Of a DNA stretch of 64,000 bases, positions 51,795-62,210 are shown piece after piece (the first letter of the stretch is position 1; the number at the start of each line of letters is the position of its first letter). The stretch covers positions 744,001-808,000 of the forward strand of contig NZ_CP055481.1 of the NCBI RefSeq assembly GCF_013705725.1. The letters are read 5' to 3'. Made by a program: the position numbers and the translations under genes. The DNA comes from Klebsiella sp. RHBSTW-00484 (lineage in GTDB: Bacteria > Pseudomonadota > Gammaproteobacteria > Enterobacterales > Enterobacteriaceae). A model generated the notes under the pieces. The model was not told the origin of the DNA, made no database searches, and saw only the letters and a program-made list of their open reading frames with translations.

Positions 51795-52808
51795 ATGCGT
51801 GTACTGGGTATTGAAACATCCTGCGATGAAACCGGCATCGCCATTTACGACGACGAAAAAGGTCTGTTAGCCAACCAACTGTATAGTCAGGTGAAATTAC
51901 ACGCTGATTACGGTGGAGTTGTGCCCGAACTGGCTTCCCGCGATCACGTGCGTAAAACCGTGCCGCTGATCCAGGCGGCGCTAAAAGAAGCGAGGCTGAC
52001 GGCAAAAGATATTGATGCCGTCGCGTATACCGCAGGCCCGGGTCTGGTTGGCGCACTGCTGGTAGGCGCAACCGTCGGACGTTCGCTGGCGTTTGCATGG
52101 AACGTCCCGGCGATCCCAGTGCATCATATGGAAGGGCATCTGCTGGCGCCGATGCTGGAAGATAATCCGCCGCAATATCCGTTTGTTGCGCTGCTGGTCT
52201 CCGGCGGCCACACACAGCTGATTAGCGTTACCGGCATCGGTCAATATGAACTGCTGGGCGAGTCGATTGACGATGCGGCGGGTGAAGCTTTCGATAAGAC
52301 CGCTAAACTGCTGGGGCTCGATTATCCTGGCGGCCCGATGCTGTCGAAGATGGCCTCGCAGGGTACCGAAGGACGTTTTGTCTTTCCTCGCCCAATGACC
52401 GACCGTCCGGGACTGGATTTTAGCTTCTCTGGCCTGAAAACCTTTGCCGCGAACACCATTCGCAGCAACGACAATGACGATCAAACCCGCGCTGACATTG
52501 CCCGTGCTTTTGAAGATGCAGTGGTGGATACATTGATGATCAAATGCCGTCGTGCGTTGGATCAAACCGGTTTTAAGCGTCTGGTGATGGCGGGGGGCGT
52601 TAGCGCTAACCGTACGCTGCGCGCGAAGCTGGCGGAGATGATGAAAAAACGCGGGGGGGAAGTGTTCTATGCTCGCCCTGAGTTCTGCACCGATAACGGT
52701 GCGATGATTGCCTACGCGGGTATGGTTCGCCTGAACTCCGGTACAAAAGCTGAGCTTGGCGTGACCGTTCGCCCTCGCTGGCCGTTGGCGGAGTTACCGG
52801 CAGCGTAA
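51795..52808 (+). CDS. tsaD: tRNA N6-threonylcarbamoyladenosine transferase TsaD
   Basis: 337 residues, ASKHA fold ([20 protein letters not shown]), metal-binding [19 protein letters not shown] and [12 protein letters not shown]. It transfers the threonylcarbamoyl group to A37 of ANN-decoding tRNAs with TsaB and TsaE. Divergent from rpsU as in other enterobacteria. Confidence 0.98.
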   Translation: MRVLGIETSCDETGIAIYDDEKGLLANQLYSQVKLHADYGGVVPELASRDHVRKTVPLIQAALKEARLTAKDIDAVAYTAGPGLVGALLVGATVGRSLAFAWNVPAIPVHHMEGHLLAPMLEDNPPQYPFVALLVSGGHTQLISVTGIGQYELLGESIDDAAGEAFDKTAKLLGLDYPGGPMLSKMASQGTEGRFVFPRPMTDRPGLDFSFSGLKTFAANTIRSNDNDDQTRADIARAFEDAVVDTLMIKCRRALDQTGFKRLVMAGGVSANRTLRAKLAEMMKKRGGEVFYARPEFCTDNGAMIAYAGMVRLNSGTKAELGVTVRPRWPLAELPAA

Positions 52809-52812
52809 TTTT

Positions 52813-52840
52813 GCCGGGCCTACGGTTTTGTAGGCCCGGC
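52813..52840. terminator. Palindrome between tsaD and ureG
   Basis: GCCGGGCCTAC/GTAGGCCCGGC, an 11-bp stem with a six-base loop, between two convergent genes and next to short A/T runs. It resembles REP units (GTAGGCCCGGC) and probably acts as a bidirectional terminator. Confidence 0.65.
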
Positions 52841-52865
52841 AAACGAAGCGCCAGCGGGCAATAAA

Positions 52866-53483
52866 CTACACCCGCAACATCCCTTTCTCTTCCAGAAAAG
52901 CAATGATCTTCGCCAGGCCGTCACCAGCTTTTAAATTGGTAAATGTCCACGGACGCTCGCCGCGCATGCGCATGGTATCGCGCTCCATCACTTCCAGAGA
53001 CGCGCCCACATAAGGTGCGAGATCGGTTTTATTGATCACCAGAAAGTCAGATTTGGTGATCCCCGGCCCGCCTTTGCGCGGGATCTTCTCTCCTTCCGCC
53101 ACGTCGATCACATAGATAGTGAGATCCGCCAGCTCCGGGCTGAAGGTGGCGCTCAGGTTATCGCCGCCGCTTTCCACGAAGATAAGATCGAGGTTGCCGA
53201 ATTTTTCGCTCAGGGCTTCCACTGCGGCGAGGTTCATCGATGCATCTTCACGAATAGCAGTGTGCGGGCAGCCGCCGGTTTCAACGCCGACAATCCGCTC
53301 GGGCTCCAGGGCTCCGGCTTCGGTGAGGATCCGTTGATCCTCTTTGGTATAGATGTCGTTGGTCACCACCGCTAGCTGATATGTGTCGCGCATCGCTTTG
53401 CAAAGCGCTTCCAGCAGCGCTGTTTTACCGGAGCCGACCGGGCCGCCGACGCCGACGCGCAGCGGTTGCTTAATCGTGTTCAT
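52866..53483 (-). CDS. ureG: Urease accessory GTPase UreG
   Basis: 205 residues, SIMIBI GTPase with P-loop [17 protein letters not shown] at about 12-28, metal-binding GGCPHTA (CPH motif) and [13 protein letters not shown]. It powers nickel insertion into the UreABC active site together with UreD and UreF. Last gene of ureDABCEFG; 8 nt after ureF. Confidence 0.97.
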   Translation of the reverse strand: MNTIKQPLRVGVGGPVGSGKTALLEALCKAMRDTYQLAVVTNDIYTKEDQRILTEAGALEPERIVGVETGGCPHTAIREDASMNLAAVEALSEKFGNLDLIFVESGGDNLSATFSPELADLTIYVIDVAEGEKIPRKGGPGITKSDFLVINKTDLAPYVGASLEVMERDTMRMRGERPWTFTNLKAGDGLAKIIAFLEEKGMLRV

Positions 53484-53491
53484 ACCTTCTC

Positions 53492-54166
53492 CTAAGAACG
53501 GAATAGTCGGGAATATTGGGTTTCATGCCGGGCGGAGGCGATGGCGGCAAGCGGCGTGGCCGAGCCGATAGCGCTGTCTGGCGCGGCCAGGGCACTGTCC
53601 ATATCCGCCGCGTAGCGGTCGCATAGGAGCAGAATCAGCTGCTGGGCGGCTTGCTGGCCAAAAGGCACTAGCTTGACGCCTGCCATCACCGCGCTCTCAA
53701 TCCAGCTGTAGCCGAGGCTAAGAGCCAGGTCGGGGATGGCGATTTGCCAGCGCACGCCGAGCCATGCCATGCCGGTAAGTTGGCTTTGCTGACACAGTTT
53801 GCGCCATTCGGGCGGGCAGTCCGGTTGCCAGTCGGCGAGCAGGCGGGTGAAGGCTGCACCGCGATTGCGCTCTTCATCACGCAGCTCACGAGTTTCCCGG
53901 CAGGCGAGCAGATAAGCCGTCAAGCGCTGCGCTGCGGCCAGATCGCTCGCTTCGCAGGCATGATAAAGCCGGGCGAACAGCGGCAGGTCGACGGTAAAAA
54001 AGCTCTGTTCCATCTGCCGCAACTGCCAGCGCTCAAAGGCGGCAGTATCCGGCACCCAGCCTGCTTCCACCGCCCACTCCAGCCCTTGAGACCAGCTATA
54101 GCCGCCGACCGGCAGACTGCTGCTGGCAAGCTGCATTAGCCGCAGACGTTTTTCCGGCGTCGGCAT
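53492..54166 (-). CDS. ureF: Urease accessory protein UreF
   Basis: 224 residues from ATG 54166 ([20 protein letters not shown]); the frame is open farther up but only inside ureE. All-helical protein with [18 protein letters not shown] and [17 protein letters not shown]. It recruits UreG to the UreD-apoenzyme complex and acts as its activating partner. Starts one base after the ureE stop. Confidence 0.95.
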   Translation of the reverse strand: MPTPEKRLRLMQLASSSLPVGGYSWSQGLEWAVEAGWVPDTAAFERWQLRQMEQSFFTVDLPLFARLYHACEASDLAAAQRLTAYLLACRETRELRDEERNRGAAFTRLLADWQPDCPPEWRKLCQQSQLTGMAWLGVRWQIAIPDLALSLGYSWIESAVMAGVKLVPFGQQAAQQLILLLCDRYAADMDSALAAPDSAIGSATPLAAIASARHETQYSRLFRS

Positions 54167-54167
54167 G

Positions 54168-54638
54168 TTAGTGGCTGTGCCCATGATCGTGGTGGTGGTG
54201 ATGGCCGTGCGACTCGCTGGCGTAAGCTCCGGCTTCCGGTTCAAACGGCAGGTGAGCGAAATCAACGGCCAGACCAAACTGGCGCAGCATATCGTCCAGC
54301 ACGTGATCATGATGATAGCGTAGCTCGCCGGGCATGATTTGCAGCGGCACATGGCGGTTTCCAAGGTGATAGCAGGCTTTTGCCAGCACAAAGGGGTCAT
54401 CGCAACGCACCACTGAAACGGCTTCATCGGCGGCGATCACCTTGATAAATTCGCTGCCGTTTTCGTTGCTAAGAATATCGCCGCCGCGCAGCAGCAGGCC
54501 GCGCGGCAACAGCAGGCCCGCCTGGCGGCCATCATTAAGCGTGACTTTAATGCGGCTTTTCACCCGCACATCAATCGGCAGCGTGACGCTGGCAGTAGCC
54601 TGTGCCGGAGCGTCCACGCGTTGGGTCAAATAAAGCAT
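54168..54638 (-). CDS. ureE: Urease nickel metallochaperone UreE
   Basis: 156 residues. N-terminal peptide-binding domain and C-terminal metal-binding domain ([16 protein letters not shown] [18 protein letters not shown]), ending in a His-rich tail [14 protein letters not shown], a nickel store typical of Klebsiella UreE. Delivers nickel for urease assembly. 9 nt after ureC. Confidence 0.96.
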   Translation of the reverse strand: MLYLTQRVDAPAQATASVTLPIDVRVKSRIKVTLNDGRQAGLLLPRGLLLRGGDILSNENGSEFIKVIAADEAVSVVRCDDPFVLAKACYHLGNRHVPLQIMPGELRYHHDHVLDDMLRQFGLAVDFAHLPFEPEAGAYASESHGHHHHHDHGHSH

Positions 54639-54647
54639 TTTTACTCC

Positions 54648-56351
54648 TTAAAACAGGAAATAACGTTGCGCCATCGGTAACACGTCCGCCGGTTCGCTGG
54701 TGATCAGTTCGCCGTCGATACGCACCTCGTAGGTTTGCGAATCAACGGTAATATTGGGCAGCAGTCCGTTGTGGCGCATATCGGTTTTTTGTACTGTGCG
54801 GCAGCCTTTCGCTACTGCCGTCATGCTGTGCAGGTTCAGCTTTTCAGCGACGCTGTTTTCCGCCGCCGCCTGCGACAGGAAGGTCAAACGGCAGTGGTGA
54901 CGAGCGCTACCCAGCGCGCCGAACATCGGGCGGTAATGCACCGGCTGCGGCGTCGGGATGGAAGCGTTGATATCGCCCATCGGCGCGATGGCGATCATGC
55001 CGCCTTTGACCACTGTCGCCGGTTTCACGCCGAAGAACGCCGGGGACCACAGCACCAGATCCGCCAGTTTGCCCGCTTCAATCGAACCGACTTCATGGGC
55101 GATGCCGTGGGTCAGCGCCGGGTTAATGGTGTACTTGGCGATATAGCGCTTCACGCGGTAGTTATCGTTATCCCCGTTCTCTTCCGCTAACGGGCCGCGC
55201 TGGACTTTCATGCGGTGCGCCACCTGCCAGGTACGCAAAATCACTTCGCCGACGCGGCCCATGGCCTGCGAATCGGACGAGGTGAGGGAGAACGCGCCGA
55301 GGTCGTGCAGGACGTCTTCTGCGGCGATGGTTTCCCGACGAATACGCGATTCGGCAAACGCCACGTCCTCGGCGATATCCGGGTCGAGGTGATGGCAAAC
55401 CATCAGCATGTCCAGGTGCTCGTCAATGGTGTTGACGGTATAGGGCAGCGTCGGATTGGTCGACGACGGCAGAATATTGGGATGCGCGCAGGCGGTAATA
55501 ATATCCGGCGCATGGCCGCCGCCCGCGCCTTCGGTATGGAAAGTGTGGATAGTGCGCCCGCCAATAGCCGCCAGTGTATCTTCCACGAAGCCGGACTCAT
55601 TGAGGGTGTCGCTGTGCAGCGCGACCTGAACATCCATCTCGTCGGCGACGGTCAGCGCGCAGTTGATTGCCGCCGGTGTTGCGCCCCAGTCTTCGTGGAT
55701 TTTCAAGCCGATAACGCCTGCCGCAACCTGCTCGCGCAGCGCATCCGGGTTCGAACCGTTGCCTTTGCCCAACAGGCCGATGTTGACCGGCAGGCTGTCT
55801 GCCGCCTGCAGCATTCGCGAGATGTACCACGGCCCTGGCGTACAGGTTGTGGCGTTAGTTCCCGCCGCCGGACCGGTACCGCCGCCGATCATCGTGGTGA
55901 CGCCGGAGACCAGCGCCTCTTCCGCCTGTTGCGGGCAGATCCAGTGAATATGGGTGTCGACGCCGCCTGCGGTGACGATCTTACCTTCCGCAGCAATAAT
56001 TTCCGTCGCCGCGCCGATAGGGATCGTGACGTTGGGTTGAATGTCCGGATTTCCCGCTTTACCGACAGCGAAGATCCGTCCGTCTTTGACGCCGATATCG
56101 GCTTTGATGATCCCCCAGTGATCGATAATCAGCGCGTTGGTCAGCACCAGATCCACACATTCGGCGGCAAGCATCTGCCCCTGGCCCATACCGTCGCGGA
56201 TCACTTTGCCACCGCCAAATTTGACCTCTTCGCCGTAGGTAGTGAGATCGTCTTCAACCTCGATCCACAGCTCGGTGTCCGCCAGGCGCACTTTGTCGCC
56301 GGTGGTGGGGCCGAACATATCGGCCCAGGCCTGACGCGAAATCTCACTCAT
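54648..56351 (-). CDS. ureC: Urease alpha subunit UreC
   Basis: 567 residues from ATG 56351 ([18 protein letters not shown]), overlapping the ureB end by 8 nt. Amidohydrolase-type barrel with nickel ligands in [10 protein letters not shown], the carbamylated Lys in [35 protein letters not shown], the flap His in [14 protein letters not shown] and the Asp in [14 protein letters not shown]. It hydrolyses urea to ammonia and carbamate. All catalytic residues are present. Confidence 0.98.
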   Translation of the reverse strand: MSEISRQAWADMFGPTTGDKVRLADTELWIEVEDDLTTYGEEVKFGGGKVIRDGMGQGQMLAAECVDLVLTNALIIDHWGIIKADIGVKDGRIFAVGKAGNPDIQPNVTIPIGAATEIIAAEGKIVTAGGVDTHIHWICPQQAEEALVSGVTTMIGGGTGPAAGTNATTCTPGPWYISRMLQAADSLPVNIGLLGKGNGSNPDALREQVAAGVIGLKIHEDWGATPAAINCALTVADEMDVQVALHSDTLNESGFVEDTLAAIGGRTIHTFHTEGAGGGHAPDIITACAHPNILPSSTNPTLPYTVNTIDEHLDMLMVCHHLDPDIAEDVAFAESRIRRETIAAEDVLHDLGAFSLTSSDSQAMGRVGEVILRTWQVAHRMKVQRGPLAEENGDNDNYRVKRYIAKYTINPALTHGIAHEVGSIEAGKLADLVLWSPAFFGVKPATVVKGGMIAIAPMGDINASIPTPQPVHYRPMFGALGSARHHCRLTFLSQAAAENSVAEKLNLHSMTAVAKGCRTVQKTDMRHNGLLPNITVDSQTYEVRIDGELITSEPADVLPMAQRYFLF

Positions 56352-56664
56352 CGCTAGCCTCCAGATTGCCCATGACCTCGCCGCGAAAACCATACACCGC
56401 GCGGGTTCCGGCAAGTGCCACCAGCTCCACCTCGCGTTTTTGCCCCGGCTCGAAGCGCACCGCGGTTCCGGCGGCGATATTCAGACGATAACCGGTGGCC
56501 TGTTGACGATCGAACTTCAGCGCTGGGTTAACCTCGGCGAAGTGGTAATGCGATCCCACCTGAATCGGTCGGTCGCCATGATTCTCAACGGTAATGCGGC
56601 AGGTCGCGCGGCCAACGTTAATGGCTATCTGGCCGGGCTTTACCTGATACTCTCCTGGGATCAT
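56344..56664 (-). CDS. ureB: Urease beta subunit UreB
   Basis: 106 residues beginning [19 protein letters not shown], with [20 protein letters not shown] and [17 protein letters not shown]. Structural subunit of the (UreABC)3 enzyme. Separate from UreA, as usual outside Helicobacter. 10 nt after ureA; overlaps ureC. Confidence 0.97.
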   Translation of the reverse strand: MIPGEYQVKPGQIAINVGRATCRITVENHGDRPIQVGSHYHFAEVNPALKFDRQQATGYRLNIAAGTAVRFEPGQKREVELVALAGTRAVYGFRGEVMGNLEASDE

Positions 56665-56674
56665 CGTGGCTGCC

Positions 56675-56977
56675 TCAGATTATCGGGTTATGGACGGTGA
56701 CCAGCTTCGAGCCGTCCGGAAAGGTGGCCTCAACCTGGATGTCGGGGATCATTTCCGGCACACCTTCCATGACCTGATCGCGGCTCAGGACGTGACGTCC
56801 GTCTTCCATTAGCGTCGCGACGCTCTGACCATCGCGCGCGCCTTCCATAATAAAGGCGCTGATCAGGGCCACGGATTCGGGGTAGTTGAGCTTCAGACCG
56901 CGGGCCAGACGACGCTCTGCCACCAGCGCGGCGGTAAACAGCAACAGCTTGTCTTTTTCTCTGGGTGTTAGTTCCAT
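56675..56977 (-). CDS. ureA: Urease gamma subunit UreA
   Basis: 100 residues ([57 protein letters not shown]), the normal length of the gamma subunit. Smallest part of the urease trimer. 9 nt after ureD. Confidence 0.97.
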   Translation of the reverse strand: MELTPREKDKLLLFTAALVAERRLARGLKLNYPESVALISAFIMEGARDGQSVATLMEDGRHVLSRDQVMEGVPEMIPDIQVEATFPDGSKLVTVHNPII

Positions 56978-56986
56978 AGTATTCTC

Positions 56987-57811
56987 TTAGGTCAGCCAGA
57001 TTCGGGGAAGTAGCGGAGATTTACCGGTCAGATGCGGGCGCATAAATTGCCAGATATCGCGCATTGCCCGCTGGCAAAGCAGATTATCGTCACTTAAAAA
57101 GCGGACCGTCATCAGGCCATCGATAAGCGTGGCTCCGGCGTAATTAGCCAGTGGGATAAGCCTTTCGCGCACGCCGTCCAGCAGCGTTTCGTTTGCCGGG
57201 TAGAACAGCAAGGTGCCGACCCACGGCTGCTCAGCGACGCTTGCCAGCTGTCCGTCGGCCAGACTCAGGCGCTCAATCAACCGCGGGGAGCCGTCGATCC
57301 ACACTTCCAGCCGATTGGTTATCGCGCCGTGGCTAAAGTCTTCGCCAATCACCGGACGGCCAAGGCATAACAGATCCCAGGCCAGCAGCGTGCTGGAGGC
57401 GGTGAGGTGAAACGTGGTGTGCAGAGATGCGATGGCGCCGGGAAAGAAGATCGCATCCTGCGGCAGCCATTCGAGTGTTGCGTTTTCGGCCAGCGCCAGG
57501 GTTTGCTCAAGCCGTGCCTGAGCGCCGCTGCTGCGATAAAACTTGCTGGCGCCGGGCATGGTGATCAACGTATGGCAACCAGGCTCAATGGTGACGCTAA
57601 TGGTCAGTTCATCGCCGCCGACGATGCCGCCGGGGGGATGGAGTAAATAGAGGTGGCAGGTCTCTTCTTCAGGATAAAAAGGGCGTTGAACGGTGAGGGG
57701 ACCGACATGACGACGAGAGGCGAGCGTTGTTTTCCCGCCGAGAAATTGAAACTGCAGGTCCAGCGTGGCCTGCCAGCCTTTTTTGGTCTGTGATAACACG
57801 GTGCCGTGCAA
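56987..57811 (-). CDS. ureD: Urease accessory protein UreD
   Basis: 274 residues if started at TTG 57811, which has AGGGG seven bases upstream. GTG 57799 gives 270 residues and aligns with the K. aerogenes N-terminus, so the start is ambiguous. The core (HVGPLTVQRPFYPEEETCHL, LHPPGGIVGGDELTI, GASKFYRSSGAQA) is typical. It binds the apoenzyme and channels nickel from UreG. First gene of the operon. Confidence 0.94.
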   Translation of the reverse strand: MHGTVLSQTKKGWQATLDLQFQFLGGKTTLASRRHVGPLTVQRPFYPEEETCHLYLLHPPGGIVGGDELTISVTIEPGCHTLITMPGASKFYRSSGAQARLEQTLALAENATLEWLPQDAIFFPGAIASLHTTFHLTASSTLLAWDLLCLGRPVIGEDFSHGAITNRLEVWIDGSPRLIERLSLADGQLASVAEQPWVGTLLFYPANETLLDGVRERLIPLANYAGATLIDGLMTVRFLSDDNLLCQRAMRDIWQFMRPHLTGKSPLLPRIWLT

Positions 57812-57881
57812 TGTCGCGCCCCTGCAAAATCAAGATAAAACAGCAGGGATGAGTATTGATCGGGGGCTAAGCATCACGGTC

Positions 57882-57896
57882 ATATGAAAAGCTTAT
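57882..57896 (-). promoter_or_regulatory. Candidate NAC binding site upstream of ureD
   Basis: On the minus strand ATAAGCTTTTCATAT fits ATA-N9-TAT, close to the NAC consensus ATA-N6-TNGTAT (one mismatch), about 70-85 bp before the ureD start. NAC activates urease under nitrogen limitation in K. aerogenes. Confidence 0.5.
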
Positions 57897-57897
57897 G

Positions 57898-57938
57898 CCC
57901 GTCATACTTCAAGCTGTGGCCGCGTTGGCTACGTGATG
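57898..57938. repeat. Fragment of a CGTCATACTTCAAGCTG repeat
   Basis: The string CCCGTCATACTTCAAGCTG...GCGTTGGCT resembles a palindromic intergenic repeat that I recall as widespread in enterobacteria. Only one copy is in the window, so the repeat status rests on memory. Confidence 0.4.
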
Positions 57939-57944
57939 CAAAGG

Positions 57945-58565
57945 TTATTTCTGCTCTGGTGTTTTCTTCTTCTTTTTGAGGCGGGACCAGATTCGGGTCT
58001 CCTGGCGACGCCACAGGCGCTGAATGTTGTCATGATGGCGTAGCAGGATCAGGCACGAAAGCATCGACACCGGGAAGGTGTATTGCGGTTTGAACCACCA
58101 TACGTAGAACGGCGCGATAAGCGCGCTGACGATGGCGCCGAGAGAAGAGTAGCCGCTGAGCAGAATGGTGAGTAGCCAGGTCCCCGCCATCACGCCGGTG
58201 AGATCCCAGCCGATAGGGGCAATAGCACCAAAAGCGGTTGCCACGCCTTTGCCGCCGCGAAAATTAAAGAATACCGGCCAGATGTGACCCACGCAGGCGG
58301 CAATCGCTACCAGGCCAAGCCAGAACGGGGTCAGGCCCAATGCCCACGCGCCCCAGACGGGCAGCATGCCTTTCAGTACGTCAAAAATAAGCACCGCTAC
58401 GGCTGCTCTCTTGCCGCCTATTCGCAGGACGTTGGTCGCCCCAGGATTGCCGGAACCGTTATCGCGAGGATCGGGCAGGCCAGCGAGGCGGCACACCAGA
58501 ATGGCGCTGGAGATTGAGCCGCAGAGGTAGGCGAGGATAACCAGTCCAGGCGCGATTGCACTCAT
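57945..58565 (-). CDS. plsY: Acyl-phosphate glycerol-3-phosphate acyltransferase PlsY
   Basis: 206 residues from ATG 58565 ([20 protein letters not shown]), matching the E. coli start. Polytopic inner-membrane enzyme with [25 protein letters not shown] and [11 protein letters not shown] loop motifs. It acylates glycerol-3-phosphate from acyl-phosphate at the first step of phospholipid synthesis. The C-terminal tail is lysine-rich ([12 protein letters not shown]). Confidence 0.96.
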   Translation of the reverse strand: MSAIAPGLVILAYLCGSISSAILVCRLAGLPDPRDNGSGNPGATNVLRIGGKRAAVAVLIFDVLKGMLPVWGAWALGLTPFWLGLVAIAACVGHIWPVFFNFRGGKGVATAFGAIAPIGWDLTGVMAGTWLLTILLSGYSSLGAIVSALIAPFYVWWFKPQYTFPVSMLSCLILLRHHDNIQRLWRRQETRIWSRLKKKKKTPEQK

Positions 58566-58786
58566 CAGCTGTTCCATTTTGAAAGTGTCGGTTTATCCCC
58601 GTGATCCTTCGCACAGTCGGCGCGTCGGTTTGCCGGGACGCATAGTGGCGCTATGTTCCCGAAGGCTTGCTGCGTCGCTGCTTTCCCGCAACGCAAATTA
58701 TTTAGGGGATGTCTTTGCATCTGTGGATAATACGCATAATTCGCCGGAAGTGGTATCCGGTTTAGCCAAAAAGCAGGCAGGTCGTG

Positions 58787-59170
58787 ATGGATATTGTATT
58801 TATAGAGCAACTTTCGGTAATCACCACTATTGGTGTTTATGACTGGGAACAAACCATCGAACAGAAACTGGTGTTCGATATCGAAATGGCGTGGGATAAC
58901 CGCAAAGCGGCAGTCAGTGATGATGTCAGCGATTGTCTCAGCTATGCGGACATCAGCGAGCTGGTGATTAACCATGTTGAGGGCGCGCGTTTTGCTCTTG
59001 TCGAACGCGTGGCGGAAGAAATTGCCGACCTGCTGCTGGAAAAGTTCCAATCTCCATGGGTACGTATTAAAGTCAGCAAGCCTGGCGCGGTGGCCCGGGC
59101 AACGAACGTTGGCGTCATTATTGAGCGTGGCCTTAATCTGAAACAAAACTTTTCAGGTCATACTTGTTAA
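58787..59170 (+). CDS. folB: Dihydroneopterin aldolase FolB
   Basis: 127 residues from ATG 58787 (MDIVFIEQLSVITTIGVYDW); the GTG one codon earlier is disregarded. T-fold enzyme with CLSYADISELV and RIKVSKPGAVARATNVGV, the catalytic Lys in the latter. It makes 6-hydroxymethyl-dihydropterin in folate synthesis. The C-terminus (NFSGHTC) is a few residues longer than in E. coli. Divergent from plsY across 221 bp with no recognised operator. Confidence 0.96.
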   Translation: MDIVFIEQLSVITTIGVYDWEQTIEQKLVFDIEMAWDNRKAAVSDDVSDCLSYADISELVINHVEGARFALVERVAEEIADLLLEKFQSPWVRIKVSKPGAVARATNVGVIIERGLNLKQNFSGHTC

Positions 59171-59238
59171 ACAAATTGCGTTTATACCGGTCATAGTTCC
59201 TGGTTTTTTTCATTTTACTTTTTAAAGGGTTTAATTGG

Positions 59239-60060
59239 ATGAGCGATATACACTCGCTGCTGGTGGCGGCAATATTGGGTGTGGTTGAGGGGTTGACAGA
59301 GTTTTTACCCGTTTCCAGTACGGGTCATATGATTATTGTCGGTCACCTTCTCGGTTTTGAGGGGGATAAAGCAAATACTTTTGAGGTGGTGATTCAGCTC
59401 GGTTCAATTCTTGCCGTTGTCGTGATGTTCTGGCGTCGTCTGTTTGGCCTTATAGGCATTCATTTTGGCAGACCTCCAGAGCATGAAGGCCAGGGCAGCG
59501 GTCGTTTATCGCTTATTCATATTCTTCTTGGGATGATCCCGGCGGTGGTGCTGGGGCTGATTTTCCATGACTCCATTAAGTCTCTTTTCAATCCGGTTAA
59601 CGTGATGTACGCGCTGATTGTTGGCGGCGTGCTGCTGATCGCGGCGGAAGTGCTGAAACCAAAACAGCCGCGCGCAGTCGGCATTGACGATATGACCTAT
59701 CGTCAGGCGTTCGTGATCGGTTGCTTCCAGTGTCTGGCTCTGTGGCCGGGCTTCTCGCGTTCCGGGGCGACCATTTCTGGCGGGATGCTGATGGGCGTAA
59801 GCCGCTATGCGGCTTCTGAGTTCTCGTTCCTGCTGGCGGTGCCGATGATGATGGGCGCAACCGTGCTGGATATGTACAAGAGCATCGGTTTCCTGAGCGT
59901 TAGCGATATTCCGATGTTTGCCGTTGGCTTCATCACCGCGTTTATCGTCGCGCTGATTGCGATTAAAACCTTCCTGCAGCTGATTAAACGTATCTCGTTT
60001 ATTCCGTTCGCTATCTACCGTTTTGTCGTCGCGGCAGCGGTCTACGTGGTCTTCTTCTGA
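59239..60060 (+). CDS. uppP: Undecaprenyl-diphosphatase UppP (BacA)
   Basis: 273 residues, inner-membrane protein with the two catalytic repeats [18 protein letters not shown] (about 17-34) and [16 protein letters not shown] (about 172-187). It recycles undecaprenyl pyrophosphate for cell-wall synthesis and gives bacitracin resistance when abundant. Convergent with cca; a hairpin terminator overlaps the cca end. Confidence 0.97.
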   Translation: MSDIHSLLVAAILGVVEGLTEFLPVSSTGHMIIVGHLLGFEGDKANTFEVVIQLGSILAVVVMFWRRLFGLIGIHFGRPPEHEGQGSGRLSLIHILLGMIPAVVLGLIFHDSIKSLFNPVNVMYALIVGGVLLIAAEVLKPKQPRAVGIDDMTYRQAFVIGCFQCLALWPGFSRSGATISGGMLMGVSRYAASEFSFLLAVPMMMGATVLDMYKSIGFLSVSDIPMFAVGFITAFIVALIAIKTFLQLIKRISFIPFAIYRFVVAAAVYVVFF

Positions 60061-60069
60061 TAAGACCTG

Positions 60070-60107
60070 GCCCTCAGTCTTGCGGCTGAGGGCAACGTTT
60101 TTCTTTC
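60070..60107 (+). terminator. Rho-independent terminator of uppP
   Basis: GCCCTCAG/CTGAGGGC hairpin (60070-60093) followed by TTTTTCTTT. It starts inside the cca stop codon region on the other strand. Confidence 0.8.
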
Positions 60108-61315
60108 CACTGTGCTACGGCTTTAATCCGCCGACGCGTCAGCTCTTCGCGAATCTCAATCCCCTGAAAACCTTCAGCCACCACCTGTTTCGTCGACACC
60201 GATTTGGCCACTTCCCAGGCTTCAAGCAGCAAGCGGCCCTGAGGGTAATCGCAAGCCTCAAAACCGGCGCGCCCGCGCACGTCGGCTTCGCTGGTCAAGG
60301 CGATTTGCCTGACCCGCTGCGGTTTGCGCCAGGCGTCAATGTTATCGAACAGTTTGACCAGCGTTTTTGGCTGTAGCATCGGCAGGGTATGAATCAGATC
60401 GTGGAATTCGGCGACCAGCTTTGCCAGGTCGCGAATCTCGTTCGGTACCCGCAGGCGAACGCAGACCTGTTCGACCAGCTTAACGCCTGCCGGACCGTGG
60501 CCATGATGGCGCGGCCAGAGCTCTTTCGGCGTCAGCCCTTTCCCGAGATCGTGACACAGGGTGGCGAAACGAACGTCCACTTCAGGGGAGAGCATTGCCG
60601 CCATCGTGACGGTCATCAGGGTATGCAGACCGGTGTCGATTTCCGGGTGCCATTTGGCAGGAGCCGGCACGCCGTACAGGGCATCGATTTCAGGGAAGAG
60701 AACCCTGAGCGCGTGACAGTCGCGTAACGTCTGAAAGAAAACCTGGGGATTACGGGTGGTGAGGGCGCTCTCCGTCTCTTTCCACACCCGCTCGGGCGTG
60801 AGGTGCGCAAGTTCACCGGCATCGGCCATCGTGCGCATCAGGGCCATAGTTTCATCAGCGATGCGAAAGCCCAGATGCGCATAGCGGGCGGCAAAACGCG
60901 CCACCCGCAGAACGCGCAGCGGATCTTCGCTAAAGGCGGGCGAGACGTGACGCAGCAGGCGCAGGCGTAAATCATCCTGGCCGCGATAGGGGTCGATAAT
61001 CTGGCCGTCAGCATCCTGGGCCAGCGCATTAATTGTTAGATCGCGGCGCTGCAGGTCTTGCTCAAGGGTGACGTCAGCCGCGGCGTAGCAGGTAAAGCCG
61101 GTGTAACCGGAACCGGATTTCCGCTCGGTACGCGCCAGGGCATACTCTTCACGGCTTTGCGGATGAAGGAACACGGGAAAATCGCGGCCTACCTGCTGGT
61201 AGCCCGCGTCGAGTAATTGCTGAGGCGTAGCGCCAACTACAACCCAATCTCTGTCTTTGACCGGTAGCCTTAATAACGCATCCCGAACCGCACCACCGAC
61301 CAGATAAACCTTCAC
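60074..61315 (-). CDS. cca: Multifunctional CCA-adding enzyme Cca
   Basis: 413 residues with a GTG start at 61315, as in E. coli. Class II nucleotidyltransferase: [22 protein letters not shown] with the catalytic DRD, the neck motifs [12 protein letters not shown] and [16 protein letters not shown], and a C-terminal HD phosphohydrolase domain ([14 protein letters not shown]). It adds and repairs the tRNA 3' CCA and has 2'-phosphatase and phosphodiesterase activity. Confidence 0.97.
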   Translation of the reverse strand: MKVYLVGGAVRDALLRLPVKDRDWVVVGATPQQLLDAGYQQVGRDFPVFLHPQSREEYALARTERKSGSGYTGFTCYAAADVTLEQDLQRRDLTINALAQDADGQIIDPYRGQDDLRLRLLRHVSPAFSEDPLRVLRVARFAARYAHLGFRIADETMALMRTMADAGELAHLTPERVWKETESALTTRNPQVFFQTLRDCHALRVLFPEIDALYGVPAPAKWHPEIDTGLHTLMTVTMAAMLSPEVDVRFATLCHDLGKGLTPKELWPRHHGHGPAGVKLVEQVCVRLRVPNEIRDLAKLVAEFHDLIHTLPMLQPKTLVKLFDNIDAWRKPQRVRQIALTSEADVRGRAGFEACDYPQGRLLLEAWEVAKSVSTKQVVAEGFQGIEIREELTRRRIKAVAQWKEKRCPQPQD

Positions 61316-61375
61316 GCCTTACTCTCCCGTATTCGTTTTCTCACGATGATACGTAAGTCTGGCAGAGAAGACGAA

Positions 61376-61996
61376 TTAGTTCATCCAGCGGTCTTTGCGT
61401 TTGCGGCTCGGCACCAGGTGTGGCAACACCAGACCGAGGAGCAGGCCGACGCCGAGCACGCCGCCGCCATACATAAACCACTGCATGATAATGGTGCGCT
61501 GTTTGTCATCTAATTGCAGATTGGCGGCGCTCACCTTCTTCTGCGCGACAACCAGCTCGTTTTTCAGCTTTTGGTTCTCTTCTTTCAGGCCGTTGATCAC
61601 AGCATCGCTACCGGCGACTTTTTTTTGCATGTCCGCCGTACGCTGGTTCCAGGTGGTATCGATGTTGTTCAGCTTATCGGTCAGGGTTTTGACCTGGTTT
61701 TCCAGGTCCGGCACGCGGATGCGGATGCTGGGCTCATTGCTCAGCTCTTTCAGCGGGATCCAGGCGGTACGACCGCTGCTGTCGCGCACTTGCGCATAGC
61801 TGGTGCTGTCGTTGGTTTGCAGCACTGCGACTTCTTCCCCGGCGTTGATGGTACCCACGAGACGATAATTATCGCCCGGACCACTGCGAACCCAGGTATT
61901 CAGTTCATCAGAAACGTAACGCTTTTCTTCCGCGTGAACCGCCGTGGCGGCGCTAAGCGCCAGCAAAGTAAATGTAATAAGGCGTAATTTTGGCAT
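61376..61996 (-). CDS. ygiM: SH3-domain envelope protein YgiM
   Basis: 206 residues. Signal peptide 1-22 (LITFTLLALSAATAVHA), SH3b domain (YVSDELNTWVRSGPGDNYRLVGTINAGEEVAVL, about 25-90), a coiled coil (about 95-165), a membrane helix near 168-190 and a basic tail RKRKDRW. E. coli YgiM is an inner-membrane protein exposed to the periplasm; its role is not clear. Divergent from ygiF. Confidence 0.93.
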   Translation of the reverse strand: MPKLRLITFTLLALSAATAVHAEEKRYVSDELNTWVRSGPGDNYRLVGTINAGEEVAVLQTNDSTSYAQVRDSSGRTAWIPLKELSNEPSIRIRVPDLENQVKTLTDKLNNIDTTWNQRTADMQKKVAGSDAVINGLKEENQKLKNELVVAQKKVSAANLQLDDKQRTIIMQWFMYGGGVLGVGLLLGLVLPHLVPSRKRKDRWMN

Positions 61997-62210
61997 CAGG
62001 TCATCGTTTGGTCATAAAAAGTTGAACGATAGTAGTGGCATCACCGTAGTGACGCAAAGTTTTCCGCCACAATCGGAATCATCCAGGAGGTGGCCCGGCA
62101 AAATGCGCATTGCATGGCGATTCGCCGCAAAATACTATTTACTGACAAGAAATATCGTCGTTAGTTCGCCGTATTTTCCCGGCACAGCATATAAGCGGAA
62201 GAATTCAGTC

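Noticed and set aside
55215..56357. 380-codon frame opposite ureC
   Set aside because: Antisense to a gene with all catalytic residues; composition-driven open frame.
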